From Clostridia bacterium (GTDB lineage Bacteria; Bacillota; Clostridia; Christensenellales; Aristaeellaceae), in NCBI GenBank assembly GCA_017524725.1, contig JAFXUZ010000069.1:1-55324 (forward strand): a DNA stretch of 55,324 nucleotides. The letters run 5' to 3'. The notes under the pieces are model-generated. The model was not told the DNA's origin and made no database searches. It worked only from the letters and a program-made list of their open reading frames with translations. A program made the translations under genes and the position numbers. The stretch's first letter is position 1, and every line of letters begins with the position of its first letter. Below, one piece after another: positions 35,585-43,443 of this stretch.

Positions 35585-36286
35585 ATGTTCGACTGCCTGT
35601 ACGAAGAATCTCTTTCCCGCGCGGAGCACAGGATATGGATACTGTCGGATCTCCAGCAGGCGCTGCCGGAAAATACCCGGCGCTGTCTTGACGCAGGAAT
35701 ATCCGATTTTAAATCCATGGGGCTGCCCGCGGATCAGATCTGGTATCTGGGCGACGCGGTGGAGGGAGAGGAAAAGGAAAGGCTCAGGGACATGTGCCGC
35801 CTGCAGGAAGAGGCCTTTGCCTCCCTTTCACTCCCGCTTTGCTACGCGACCGGGAATCACGATTACGATTACGCGCGTGCCCATCGGGATCAGGTGCCGT
35901 GGCTCCCGTTTTATGAAACGGTCCGGGACCATCCCGGATGGAAGACCGCGGACAGCTGTGAGGATTTCTGGTTCCACACCGAGGTCGGGAAATACCCCGT
36001 CTATTTTTACGGGCATTCGCATATCGGCGACTGGAAATGGGCGAAGAAGGACGCCTGGCGGCGGATCAGCTGGGTGGACTGGCACGACGTGCCGCAGATC
36101 GACGTTTCCAGTTTTGAGAATATCCGCGGAAGATCCTGCCGAAGCGTTTTTCTGCATATCCACCGGGAAGGGACCATGGGCGTATTTTTCCGGGATCACG
36201 ACCGGCATTGCTTCACGGAGGCTTATTTTCCCTCGCCGGAAAACGGGCCTGCCGGATGGGACGACATGCGCGGCTTATGGGGATAA
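35585..36286 (+). CDS. Compact calcineurin-like metallophosphoesterase
   Basis: A 233-residue protein with the metal-binding motif order of this superfamily: SDLQ near residue 21 (usually DxH), YLGDAVEG near 54, TGNHDYDY near 90 and YGHSHIGDW near 142. Two things are odd. The first motif has Gln where His is usual. Only about 45 residues separate GNHD from GHSH, so the segment that normally carries another metal-binding His seems to be lost. It may be a reduced family of its own or a decayed enzyme. The second half (WRRISWVDWHDVPQID) is Trp-rich. No signal peptide. It starts 38 nt after the operon terminator with a modest GGAG site and has no obvious promoter, so read-through from secY is possible. 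Confidence 0.75.
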   Translation: MFDCLYEESLSRAEHRIWILSDLQQALPENTRRCLDAGISDFKSMGLPADQIWYLGDAVEGEEKERLRDMCRLQEEAFASLSLPLCYATGNHDYDYARAHRDQVPWLPFYETVRDHPGWKTADSCEDFWFHTEVGKYPVYFYGHSHIGDWKWAKKDAWRRISWVDWHDVPQIDVSSFENIRGRSCRSVFLHIHREGTMGVFFRDHDRHCFTEAYFPSPENGPAGWDDMRGLWG

Positions 36287-36295
36287 AAATGGGTA

Positions 36296-36324
36296 TGGTC
36301 ACAGGAGGCCGAATGTGGTATAAT
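36296..36324 (+). promoter_or_regulatory. Promoter of the YloV-tail-like gene
   Basis: TGGTCA (36296-36301), a 17-bp spacer and TATAAT (36319-36324), about 30 nt before the start codon. Confidence 0.7.
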
Positions 36325-36356
36325 CATTCCGGAGAAAACGGGAAAGGAGAAAGAAA

Positions 36357-36635
36357 ATGACTGAATTCGATAACGATGAAGAATATTCGGAATACAGGTA
36401 TGATACGCAGCTGCTGATCGAGGGGGAGAACCTGGACGAGGATAAGATCCGCGATTACTTTACCGAAAATTTTCAGGGCAACTGCCTCCTGGCGGTGGGT
36501 GACGACGAGCTGATCAAGATCCATTACCACACCAACGAGCCCTGGAAGGTGCTGGAGTACTGCTCCACCCTGGGAGAGATCTACGACATCGTGGTGGAGG
36601 ACATGTTCCGCCAGTCCAGGGGCCTCAAAGGCTGA
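36357..36635 (+). CDS. Small stand-alone protein like the C-terminal part of YloV/FakA
   Basis: A 92-residue acidic protein. YDTQLLIEGENLDEDKIRDYF, then GNCLLAVGDDELIKIHYHT, EPWKVLEYCSTLGEIYDI and VVEDMFRQSRG match the domain after the DhaL kinase part in YloV/FakA (fatty acid kinase, DAK family). There the sequence reads like GDSLVVVGDDDLVKVHVHTNNP and ends IENM..Q. The kinase (DhaL) domain is absent, so it cannot be a kinase alone; it may be a regulatory or binding partner. The gene has its own promoter and a strong AAAGGAG site, which speaks against it being a pseudogene fragment. Confidence 0.75.
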   Translation: MTEFDNDEEYSEYRYDTQLLIEGENLDEDKIRDYFTENFQGNCLLAVGDDELIKIHYHTNEPWKVLEYCSTLGEIYDIVVEDMFRQSRGLKG

Positions 36636-36737
36636 CCGGACTGTGTTTTTGCCAATGCATGTCCCCGCGGGGGCGGATCAGAATCACAACGTAAAAATTC
36701 GGTGATCTTAACCCGCCGGAGAGGCGGGGGATAAGCA

Positions 36738-36776
36738 AGGGGCTGCCGCAGAAATCATCTCTGCCGCAGCCCCTGC
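36738..36776. terminator. Probable terminator between convergent genes
   Basis: GGGGCTGCCGCAG and CTGCCGCAGCCCC (36739-36772) pair with one mismatch across a 9-nt loop. The plus strand continues GCGTTGTTTG. The T-rich tail is short on both strands, so confidence is moderate. A G+C-rich inverted repeat (CCGCC...GGCGG near 36713-36727) lies just before it. Confidence 0.55.
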
Positions 36777-36822
36777 GTTGTTTGCCCGCCGTGGGCAAGG
36801 GCCCGGCGGGGATCACACCCGG

Positions 36823-37011
36823 TTATAATCCGGTCATTCGGCTTGTCCGCATGCGGATCAGGTTGAATACATTTCCCAGCGCCACGCAGGCGAGGGCGGG
36901 GATCAGGGTGTCGCTGCCGTTAAAGACAGAGAGCAGCACAAGCACCAGGCCCGCAGCACCGAAAACGACGGCGGCGATGACAAGGAGCAGGTTCAGCGTT
37001 TTCAGTTTCAC
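36823..37011 (-). CDS. Small two-helix membrane protein
   Basis: A 62-residue hydrophobic protein: LNLLLVIAAVVFGAAGLVLVLLSV, a short polar turn (FNGSDT), a second helix, and a basic tail with RMRTSRM. The start is GTG, 9 nt after a perfect AGGAGG. It lies 100 nt after the acetyltransferase gene on the same strand. I do not recognise a family and can assign no function. Confidence 0.6.
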   Translation of the reverse strand: MKLKTLNLLLVIAAVVFGAAGLVLVLLSVFNGSDTLIPALACVALGNVFNLIRMRTSRMTGL

Positions 37012-37111
37012 GTTGATGATCCTCCTGAATACCGGTTATTCCGTAAAAAGACCTTCTGTCGCCTGCGCCGGCACATAAACGGGCGGCCCTGACGCTTCAT
37101 GTGAGGGCCGG

Positions 37112-37693
37112 TCACAGGATCCCCTCCAGATCCGCTTCCGGAAACGGGACGGGCCCTTCAGGGTTGCGGACACGGGGGGAAAGTTCCTTTTCCATCCATA
37201 CCACGTCCAGCCACCGGCCCATTTTGTAACCGCATTTGTGGAAATGGGCGCACAGTGTAAAGCCGTGCTTTTCGTGGAAGGCGACGCTTTCGGGATTGGG
37301 GTAGGTGATGCAGGCGTCCAGGCCGGTGAAGCCCTGGCGGATGAGGATCTCCTCCAGGCGGCGTTCCAGCAGACTGCCCACGCCCCGGCCCCGGGCACGC
37401 ATGTCCAGGTAGATGGAGTTTTCGCAGGTCCACCGGTAGGCCCGGCGCGTACGGAAAGCCGACGCATAGCAGTATCCGATGATCTTCCCATCCTCCTCGG
37501 CGCAAAGGTAAGGATAGCTGCGGAGGATGCTTTGGATTCTGCGGGCAAACTCGTCCGGGGCAGGAACGTCGGTCTCAAAAGTAATGCAGGTATCGGTGAC
37601 ATAGGGCCGGTAGATATCCAGCAGTGCCCCGGCGTCCTTCGGCGACGCGGTGCGGATCAGGATGTTTTTTTCTTCGGGGATGCTACAGTTCAT
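37112..37693 (-). CDS. GNAT-family N-acetyltransferase, phosphinothricin acetyltransferase-like
   Basis: A 193-residue acetyl-CoA-dependent transferase. RTASPKDAGALLDIYRPYV and TFETDVPAPDEFARRI at the N-terminus, IGYCYASAFRTRRAYRWTCE in the middle and the acetyl-CoA loop RGRGVGSLLERRL are typical of the phosphinothricin/methionine sulfone acetyltransferase group. GFHKCGYKMGR-like residues close the fold (HFHKCGYKMGRW). The ATG at 37693 follows GGGAG; the longer frame overlaps the gap after mtaB. A role in detoxifying amino-acid analogues is the family norm, but the true substrate is unknown. The last 25 residues are Pro-rich. Confidence 0.85.
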   Translation of the reverse strand: MNCSIPEEKNILIRTASPKDAGALLDIYRPYVTDTCITFETDVPAPDEFARRIQSILRSYPYLCAEEDGKIIGYCYASAFRTRRAYRWTCENSIYLDMRARGRGVGSLLERRLEEILIRQGFTGLDACITYPNPESVAFHEKHGFTLCAHFHKCGYKMGRWLDVVWMEKELSPRVRNPEGPVPFPEADLEGIL

Positions 37694-37748
37694 GGTTTTT
37701 TCTCCCAAGTAGAGTCGGGGCCGGAAAAGAGGTCCGTCATGGATACGG

Positions 37749-39059
37749 TCAGCCGGGTGATATGGGAAGGTCCTCCCATTGTCCGGCAACGCCGTCGGGA
37801 TCGGAGCCGGTGATCCTGACCTGCACGGCCTGCCCCTCCCTGATCCCCTCCCGTGGCGGGCAGGTGCAGGAGACGTATTCCCGTGTATAGCCGGACACGC
37901 CCTCAGGGGACACGTCCTCGCACAGGATCTCCCTGACGGAGCCGACCATGCTCCTGTGGTATTCCGCCGCCATCTCGTGCCCGAGGGCGATCAGCCGGCG
38001 CGTCCTCTCCTCCCGCACACGGCGGGGCACCTGGCCGGGCATGGAAGCCGCCGGGGTGCCTTCCCGGGCCGAGAAGGGGAATACGTGCATCCGGGAAAAG
38101 CCGATCTCCCGGCAGAAAGCCAGGGTCTCGAGGAATTCCTCATCGGTCTCGCCCGGGAAGCCGCAGATCACGTCGGTGGTCAGGGCGCACCCGGGCATGG
38201 CACTGCGCAGCAGGGCGGCGGATGTGCGGAATTCTGAGCATGTGTACCTGCGTTTCATCCGTTTAAGGACGGTGTCGCTGCCGCTTTGCAGCGCCAGGTG
38301 GAACTGCGGGCAGATCTCGGGGACCTCCCGGAGTGCCTGTGTGAATGCTTCGGTAACGACCACCGGCTCCAGGGACCCCAGACGGATGCGCCTGATCCCC
38401 GGCGCCCGGGCAGCGCGGATGGCGTCGGCCAGATCCCTGTCCCCCAGGTCCCGGCCGTAGCTGGTCAGGTGGATGCCGGTCAAAACCAGTTCGCCGAATC
38501 CGGCCTCCCCGAGGCGCGCCGCTTCGGCGCGGATATCCTCCGGGGGCCGGGAACGGATGCCGCCCCGGACGTAGGGAATGATGCAGTAGGAACAGTAGCG
38601 GTCACAGCCCTCCTGGATCTTCATCGCGGCGCGGGTGCGCTCCGAAAAGCCGGAGATGGAAAGGCTTTCGTAGGGTATGCGCAGAATATCCCTGTCCACA
38701 TGGCAGACCCTTTCACCCTGCCGGAGGGCCTGCTCATACAATTCGACGATCCTGTCCCGGTCCCGGGCGCCGATGACCAGCCGGGCGCCGCTTTCAAGCA
38801 GCTTTTCCCCGTCCCTCTGGGCCAGGCAGCCGGCGATGATCACGTCGGCGGAAGGGTTGGTTTTTACAGCCCGTCGAACGGCCTGCATGCTTTTTTTGTC
38901 CCCGGTGCCGGTGACGGTGCAGGTGTTGACGACGTATACGTCGGCGGACGAGTCAAAGGAGACCTGGGTGTAGCCGTGGGAAAGGAATTTTTCCAGCATG
39001 GCCTGGGAATCGTACTGGTTCACCTTGCACCCCAGGGTGTGGAAAGCGACAGTGGGCAT
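37749..39059 (-). CDS. mtaB: tRNA t6A37 methylthiotransferase MtaB
   Basis: A 436-residue radical-SAM methylthiotransferase that turns t6A at position 37 of ANN-reading tRNAs into ms2t6A. The N-terminal UPF0004 domain has cysteines in TLGCKVNQYDS (C11), VVNTCTVT (C47) and IAGCLAQR (C78) for one 4Fe-4S cluster. EGCDRYCSYCIIPYVRG (C152, C156, C159) is the radical-SAM cluster. A C-terminal TRAM-like domain binds RNA. The N-terminus and TLGCKVNQYDS are of the MtaB rather than MiaB type. The ATG at 39059 lies 5 nt after GGAGG. It is followed after 55 nt by the acetyltransferase gene on the same strand. Confidence 0.94.
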   Translation of the reverse strand: MPTVAFHTLGCKVNQYDSQAMLEKFLSHGYTQVSFDSSADVYVVNTCTVTGTGDKKSMQAVRRAVKTNPSADVIIAGCLAQRDGEKLLESGARLVIGARDRDRIVELYEQALRQGERVCHVDRDILRIPYESLSISGFSERTRAAMKIQEGCDRYCSYCIIPYVRGGIRSRPPEDIRAEAARLGEAGFGELVLTGIHLTSYGRDLGDRDLADAIRAARAPGIRRIRLGSLEPVVVTEAFTQALREVPEICPQFHLALQSGSDTVLKRMKRRYTCSEFRTSAALLRSAMPGCALTTDVICGFPGETDEEFLETLAFCREIGFSRMHVFPFSAREGTPAASMPGQVPRRVREERTRRLIALGHEMAAEYHRSMVGSVREILCEDVSPEGVSGYTREYVSCTCPPREGIREGQAVQVRITGSDPDGVAGQWEDLPISPG

Positions 39060-39109
39060 ACATACCTCCGGAAACAGCCTGCCTGCGGGGCCGGGATCGG
39101 TTTGATGAG

Positions 39110-39138
39110 AGCATACCACTTTAAAAACGCGGATGCAA
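39110..39138 (-). promoter_or_regulatory. Promoter of mtaB
   Basis: Minus-strand TTGCAT (39138-39133), a 17-bp spacer and TATGCT (39115-39110), about 45 nt before the mtaB start. Confidence 0.65.
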
Positions 39139-39161
39139 TATCCCCGCTGTCGGAATGATAC

Positions 39162-39191
39162 TTGCACGAGGGCGGGAAATGATTGTATAAT
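39162..39191 (+). promoter_or_regulatory. Promoter of the aldo/keto reductase-lgt unit
   Basis: TTGCAC (39162-39167), an 18-bp spacer and TATAAT (39186-39191). It is divergent from the mtaB promoter, with the two -35 boxes about 24 bp apart. Confidence 0.72.
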
Positions 39192-39235
39192 ATCCAAAAG
39201 GGCACCGAAGCTGGCCCTGATGAGGAGGCAAAAGA

Positions 39236-40369
39236 ATGCAGTACAACGATTTCAGGGGTATAGGCCGGGCGAGCCGCCTGGGCTACGGGCTGATGCGCCT
39301 GCCGGTCAGGGACGGACAGGTGGACGAGGAAAGGGCGGTCAGGCTGATCCGCCGCGGTATCGACGGGGGCATCACCTATCTGGACACCGCCTATCCCTAT
39401 CACGGCGGACAGAGCGAGGTGACCGCGGGCAAGGCGCTGAAAGGCGGATACCGTGAAAAGGTCACCGTTACCGACAAGCTTCCCTGCTGGGCGGTGAAGG
39501 AGAGCGGGGATATGGACGCCCTCCTGGACGAACAGCTGCGCCGGCTGGACCTGCCTTACATCGATATGTACCTTCTCCACGCCCTCAACCGGGACAGGTA
39601 CGCGAAGATGAAGGAACTGGGGTTCAAGGATTTTTTCCGCAGGGCCTTAAATGACGGACGGATCAGGCACGTGGGCTTTTCCTTCCACGACGGCGCCGAC
39701 GCTTTCCGGGAGATCCTGGACGACTACGACGGCTGGGAAATGTGCCAGATCCAGTACAATTATCTGGACGACGACAGCCAGGCCACTGAACAGGGCCTCC
39801 TGTACGCCGGCAAAAAAAATGTTCCGGTGGTCATCATGGAGCCCCTGAGGGGCGGCAACCTGGCCCGGGTGCCCCGGGAGATCGCCGAAAAGATGGAAGG
39901 CTATCAGGTGAAGCGCAGTCCCGCGGAATGGGCCTTCCGCTTTGCCGCGGATCATGAGGAGGTCAAGGTGGTCCTGAGCGGCATGAGCAGCGAGGAACAG
40001 CTGGAGGACAACCTGCGCATTTTCGACGGCATCCCGCCCCGCAGCCTGACCGAAGAGGACCTGCGGTTCGTCAGGGAGATCAAAAAAGCCTTCCTTGCAC
40101 GGCAGCCCATCCTTTGCACCGGCTGCCGCTACTGCCAGCCCTGCCCCCGGGGTGTGAAGATCCCGGAGATCTTTGAGGCGGTGAACCGCGCCGTCATGTT
40201 CGACCGCACGGAAGAACTGGCCCGGCGGCTCGAGAACTTCAGGGCCGAGGAGGCCGGGCCCTCCCGGTGCGTAAAGTGCGGCAAGTGCGAAAGCGTCTGC
40301 CCCCAGAGCCTTGGGATCATCGAACTCCTCAAAAAAACGGAAAGCGGCGGTTTTCAAGTCAGCGTATGA
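39236..40369 (+). CDS. Aldo/keto reductase with C-terminal 4Fe-4S ferredoxin domain
   Basis: A 377-residue fused oxidoreductase. Residues 1-270 are an aldo/keto reductase barrel: GYGLMRLP, YLDTAYPYHGG (catalytic Asp50 and Tyr55), VTDKLP (Lys81) and YLLHALN. Residues from about 290 hold two cysteine clusters, CTGCRYCQPCPRG and CVKCGKCESVCPQ, enough for two 4Fe-4S centres. This architecture is common in anaerobic Clostridia and suggests electron exchange with ferredoxin, though substrates are unknown. GAGGAGG precedes the ATG. The stop overlaps lgt by 4 bp. Confidence 0.92.
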   Translation: MQYNDFRGIGRASRLGYGLMRLPVRDGQVDEERAVRLIRRGIDGGITYLDTAYPYHGGQSEVTAGKALKGGYREKVTVTDKLPCWAVKESGDMDALLDEQLRRLDLPYIDMYLLHALNRDRYAKMKELGFKDFFRRALNDGRIRHVGFSFHDGADAFREILDDYDGWEMCQIQYNYLDDDSQATEQGLLYAGKKNVPVVIMEPLRGGNLARVPREIAEKMEGYQVKRSPAEWAFRFAADHEEVKVVLSGMSSEEQLEDNLRIFDGIPPRSLTEEDLRFVREIKKAFLARQPILCTGCRYCQPCPRGVKIPEIFEAVNRAVMFDRTEELARRLENFRAEEAGPSRCVKCGKCESVCPQSLGIIELLKKTESGGFQVSV

Positions 40370-41106
40370 GCTTTGACCTTTTCGGCGTGGTCACGGTGAG
40401 GATGTACGCCATCCTCATCGTGACCGGTATGGTCCTGGCGGTTTTGTATATGCGATGCCAGGAAAAGCGGCTGGGCCTTCCGAAGGACACGGCGCTGGAT
40501 ATGGCGCTGTGGGCGATACCTGCCGGCATCATTGGGGCGCGGCTTTATTATGTCGCCTTCACCTGGGACCTGTATGCCCCCGATCCCCTGTCGATCCTGA
40601 AGATATGGAACGGGGGGCTGGCCATCTACGGCGGCATCATCGGCGGCTTTCTCGGCGTCCTTTTCCTTTCCCGCAAAAAAAAGCTGCCCCTGATGAAGCT
40701 TATGGATATGGCCGCCCCGGCGGTCATCCTTGGCCAGGCTGTCGGGCGCTGGGGAAATTTTTTTAACGGCGAGGCTTACGGAAGACTGATCACCGATCCG
40801 AAGTGGTGCTTTTTCCCCTACGGGGTGCAGGTGGACGGAGCGTGGTACCAGGCCACATTCTTTTATGAGTCCGTGTGGGATCTTCTCGGTTTCCTCCTCC
40901 TGCACCTGGTGCGCAAAAAAATGCGGGCGGACGGGGATCTTCTGTTTCTCTACTTTGTTTTCTACGGTGTGGGCCGGGCGTTTATCGAGGGACTTCGCTC
41001 CGACAGCCTGTGGTGGGGCCCCTTCCGGGTGAGCCAGGTGCTCAGCCTGGCCCTGGCTGCTGCCGGGCTCGCGGTCCTTGCCGTGAGGGAAAGGAACGCG
41101 CGATGA
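40366..41106 (+). CDS. lgt: Prolipoprotein diacylglyceryl transferase
   Basis: A 246-residue membrane enzyme that moves diacylglycerol from phosphatidylglycerol to the lipobox cysteine, the first step of lipoprotein maturation. The family signature GRWGNFFNGEAYG is near residue 127, with IYGGIIGGFLGV before it and VGRAFIEGLRSDSL near the end. About seven hydrophobic helices. It starts within the reductase stop codon (ATGA) and ends in the same way into the next gene. A longer open frame upstream is inside the reductase and is not homologous. Confidence 0.95.
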   Translation: MSFDLFGVVTVRMYAILIVTGMVLAVLYMRCQEKRLGLPKDTALDMALWAIPAGIIGARLYYVAFTWDLYAPDPLSILKIWNGGLAIYGGIIGGFLGVLFLSRKKKLPLMKLMDMAAPAVILGQAVGRWGNFFNGEAYGRLITDPKWCFFPYGVQVDGAWYQATFFYESVWDLLGFLLLHLVRKKMRADGDLLFLYFVFYGVGRAFIEGLRSDSLWWGPFRVSQVLSLALAAAGLAVLAVRERNAR

Positions 41107-42233
41107 GGTACCGCGGGATCTACCGTTTCATGGCGGGCTTCGTGCGCACCGACTCCTCCGTGGGCAGCGCCATGGGCGTTTTCGCGTCGGACGGGGAGGC
41201 CCGGAAGCGGGCGTGCCGCCTGCTCCGCAGAGGAAGGGCGGTGGGCGCGGTCCTGTGCCTTTTTGACGGCGCCGGCATGGTGGGCGTCCTTACGTGCGGA
41301 AGCGCCGGCGGCGGGAAAAGCGCGCTGCCTTCCACCTGGTTCAGGACGGCCTCGATATCCAAAATGGTGACCGCCGCCCTGGCGCATGGACTAAAGCACC
41401 GGGGCCTTCTGGACATGGACGCGGACGTGTCGGATCTGCTGGGCTTTCCCCTGAGGGCCCCCAAATGGCCCCATGTGCCCATCACCGCGGCGATGCTTCT
41501 CAGCCATACCGCTGCGGTCCGCGATACGGACGTGCTTTTCCACCCCGAGTACAGCCTGTCGGAGGCAGCTGAGCGCCTGTCCTTCACCGGGGAAGAGCCC
41601 GGGAAGGCTTTCAATTATTCCAACGAGGGGGCTGCCCTCCTGGGCGCGGCACTGGAAAAAGCCGCGGGGGAGGACCTGGACGCCATCCTGGCCAGGGAAT
41701 TCGGCTCCGTCGGGACGTATTTTCCCTCACGGCTCCCCGCGGACGCACAGCTCAGCGACGGCATCCGAATCCTGCCCCGTCGAAAGACCCTTTTTTCCGG
41801 CAGCGCGGAGAGCCGCGCGGCATCGGCCGCCCCGAGGCGCCCGGGGGAAAACTGGAACCGGGCCCACGGCGGCCTTTGCCTGAGGGCGGAGGGTCTGGCA
41901 GGGATCGCACGGGCCCTGATGACGGACGATAAGTACCGCGAAATGCGCCTGGAGGTGATCCCGATGGGTAAAAGGGACCCGTGGATCACCGAGGGAAAGG
42001 GCCTCTTTGTCCTGAGGTATCCCGAAAGCGGGGGCCGGGTCATCTATGGGCACCAGGGGCTGGCATACGGCGCGGCCCACGGGGTGTTTTTCGATCCCGG
42101 GTCCCAAAGGGGAGCGCTGATCCTGACCTCCGGCTGTTCCCTGTGCAGGGAGTATGTACTGACGGACCTGAACCGCGCCCTGATCGCGGAATACCTGGCT
42201 CCGCCGGAGGAGGGCGTATGGAAGAAACGGTGA
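41103..42233 (+). CDS. Beta-lactamase-fold serine hydrolase (class C/PBP-like)
   Basis: A 376-residue protein of the beta-lactamase/esterase/DD-peptidase family: nucleophile and base in SISK (Ser84, Lys87), FNYSNEGAALLG (the YxN motif) near 182, and YGHQGLAYG near 320 in place of KTG. No signal peptide is evident, so it may be cytoplasmic and then an esterase rather than a wall enzyme. MLLSHTAAVRDTD and a Trp-containing loop match related esterases. It is coupled to lgt by ATGA and overlaps recX by 16 nt. Confidence 0.85.
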   Translation: MRYRGIYRFMAGFVRTDSSVGSAMGVFASDGEARKRACRLLRRGRAVGAVLCLFDGAGMVGVLTCGSAGGGKSALPSTWFRTASISKMVTAALAHGLKHRGLLDMDADVSDLLGFPLRAPKWPHVPITAAMLLSHTAAVRDTDVLFHPEYSLSEAAERLSFTGEEPGKAFNYSNEGAALLGAALEKAAGEDLDAILAREFGSVGTYFPSRLPADAQLSDGIRILPRRKTLFSGSAESRAASAAPRRPGENWNRAHGGLCLRAEGLAGIARALMTDDKYREMRLEVIPMGKRDPWITEGKGLFVLRYPESGGRVIYGHQGLAYGAAHGVFFDPGSQRGALILTSGCSLCREYVLTDLNRALIAEYLAPPEEGVWKKR

Positions 42234-42850
42234 TCCGGGTGGCATGCGGCCATGGCGCCGCGCGCGTTGCCTTCGAATCGGGAAGGAGCCTGGTGATCCC
42301 GTCGGCGATGCTGGAGGAGATCCCCCTGGCCGCGGGCAAACGCGCCGACCCGGACAGCGTGACGGCTCTTGTTGAAAAAAAGGCGCCTGCGTACTGCCTG
42401 AAACAGGTGATCGAGTGGCAGTCCCGGCGTGATCACGCCGCCGCCGAAATGAAGCGGAAGCTGAGGATGATGGGTTATCCCGCCCGGGCGGCGGAAGACG
42501 CCCTTAAACAAATGGAAAAGTGCGGGGCAGTCAGCGACCTGAGATGCTGTGAAAGCCTCATCCGCCGAAAAAAGCGCATCCGCGGCAGGGAAGGCCTGAT
42601 GATGGAGATGCGCGCCCGGGGCGTGGACGGGGAAACTGCCAGGGCGGCCCTGGAGGAGGAACTGGATCCGGAGGAGGAAGCACAGAGCGCCTTGCGCCTG
42701 GCCCAGGGGCTTCTTGCCCGGGGCAAGGACCCGGACAGGGTGTTCCTGGCCCTTCGCCGCCGCGGCTACGCCTATGCCGAAGCCCTTCGGGCCCTTAACA
42801 GGGCGCGGGAGGAAACGGCTCCGTCTTCCCGGGACGGGCGGCGATTATGA
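42218..42850 (+). CDS. recX: Regulatory protein RecX
   Basis: A 210-residue RecX-family modulator of RecA filaments. Three-helix repeats are visible: ALVEKKAPAYCLKQVIEWQSRRDHAAAEMKRKL, then LRCCESLIRRKKRI, then VFLALRRRGYAYAEALRAL (each trimmed). RDHAAAEMKRKLRMMGY is the most typical piece. The N-terminus, about 60 residues, is strand-like. The ATG at 42218 follows GGAGGAGGG and lies inside the hydrolase gene. recA is not in the window. Confidence 0.85.
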   Translation: MEETVIRVACGHGAARVAFESGRSLVIPSAMLEEIPLAAGKRADPDSVTALVEKKAPAYCLKQVIEWQSRRDHAAAEMKRKLRMMGYPARAAEDALKQMEKCGAVSDLRCCESLIRRKKRIRGREGLMMEMRARGVDGETARAALEEELDPEEEAQSALRLAQGLLARGKDPDRVFLALRRRGYAYAEALRALNRAREETAPSSRDGRRL

Positions 42851-42921
42851 AATAAAAGTAACAAAAAACACGCGAAAAAGAAACACAGATCATGGAATGA
42901 AATGAAAGGGACGGCCGTTGA

Positions 42922-43437
42922 ATGAGTGCGGACAAAGACAGGAGAAAGGCTCCGATGGACGAGGAGCGTTTCAATGAGCTCTACCGCGCCTATGCGGGGG
43001 ACGTGCTCCGGGTCAGCTGCTTTTACCTGGGCGACCGCCATAAAGCCGAGGATGTGACGCAGGACGTGTTCGTCCGCCTTATCCGCTCCAACCCGGATCT
43101 GATCCCCGGCAAGGAAAAAGCGTGGCTGCTTACGGTGGCGCTTAACCGCTGCCGTGACCTGTGGCGGGAAAACTGGTTCCGCCGGGTGGTCGTCGGGAGC
43201 GAGTCGCTGGAAAGAAAGCGCGATCCCCACGATATGGACGAAGACATGGAAAAAAGGGAACTGAAGGAAGCCGTCAGGCGCCTGCCTCCGGCATTCAGGG
43301 ACGTGGTGCTGCTGCATTATTACCAGGGCATGGGTATCACGGAGATCGCCGGGATCCTAGGTGTCCCGGAAGGAACCGTCTCCAGCAGGCTTTCCCGGGC
43401 GAGGAAAAGGCTGGAGGAAGATCTAAAAGGAGAGTGA
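42922..43437 (+). CDS. ECF-type RNA polymerase sigma factor
   Basis: A 171-residue sigma-70-like factor with only regions 2 and 4. FNELYRAYAGDVLRVSCFYLG and DVTQDVFVRLIRS form region 2. LPPAFRDVVLLHYYQGMGI and GILGVPEGTVSSRLSRARKR form the region 4 helix-turn-helix. It is followed after 6 nt by a membrane protein that is likely its anti-sigma partner. The upstream 71 nt are A-rich with GTAACA near 42857, which could be the -35 of a self-regulated ECF promoter, but I see no matching -10. Confidence 0.92.
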   Translation: MSADKDRRKAPMDEERFNELYRAYAGDVLRVSCFYLGDRHKAEDVTQDVFVRLIRSNPDLIPGKEKAWLLTVALNRCRDLWRENWFRRVVVGSESLERKRDPHDMDEDMEKRELKEAVRRLPPAFRDVVLLHYYQGMGITEIAGILGVPEGTVSSRLSRARKRLEEDLKGE

Positions 43438-43443
43438 GGACTC

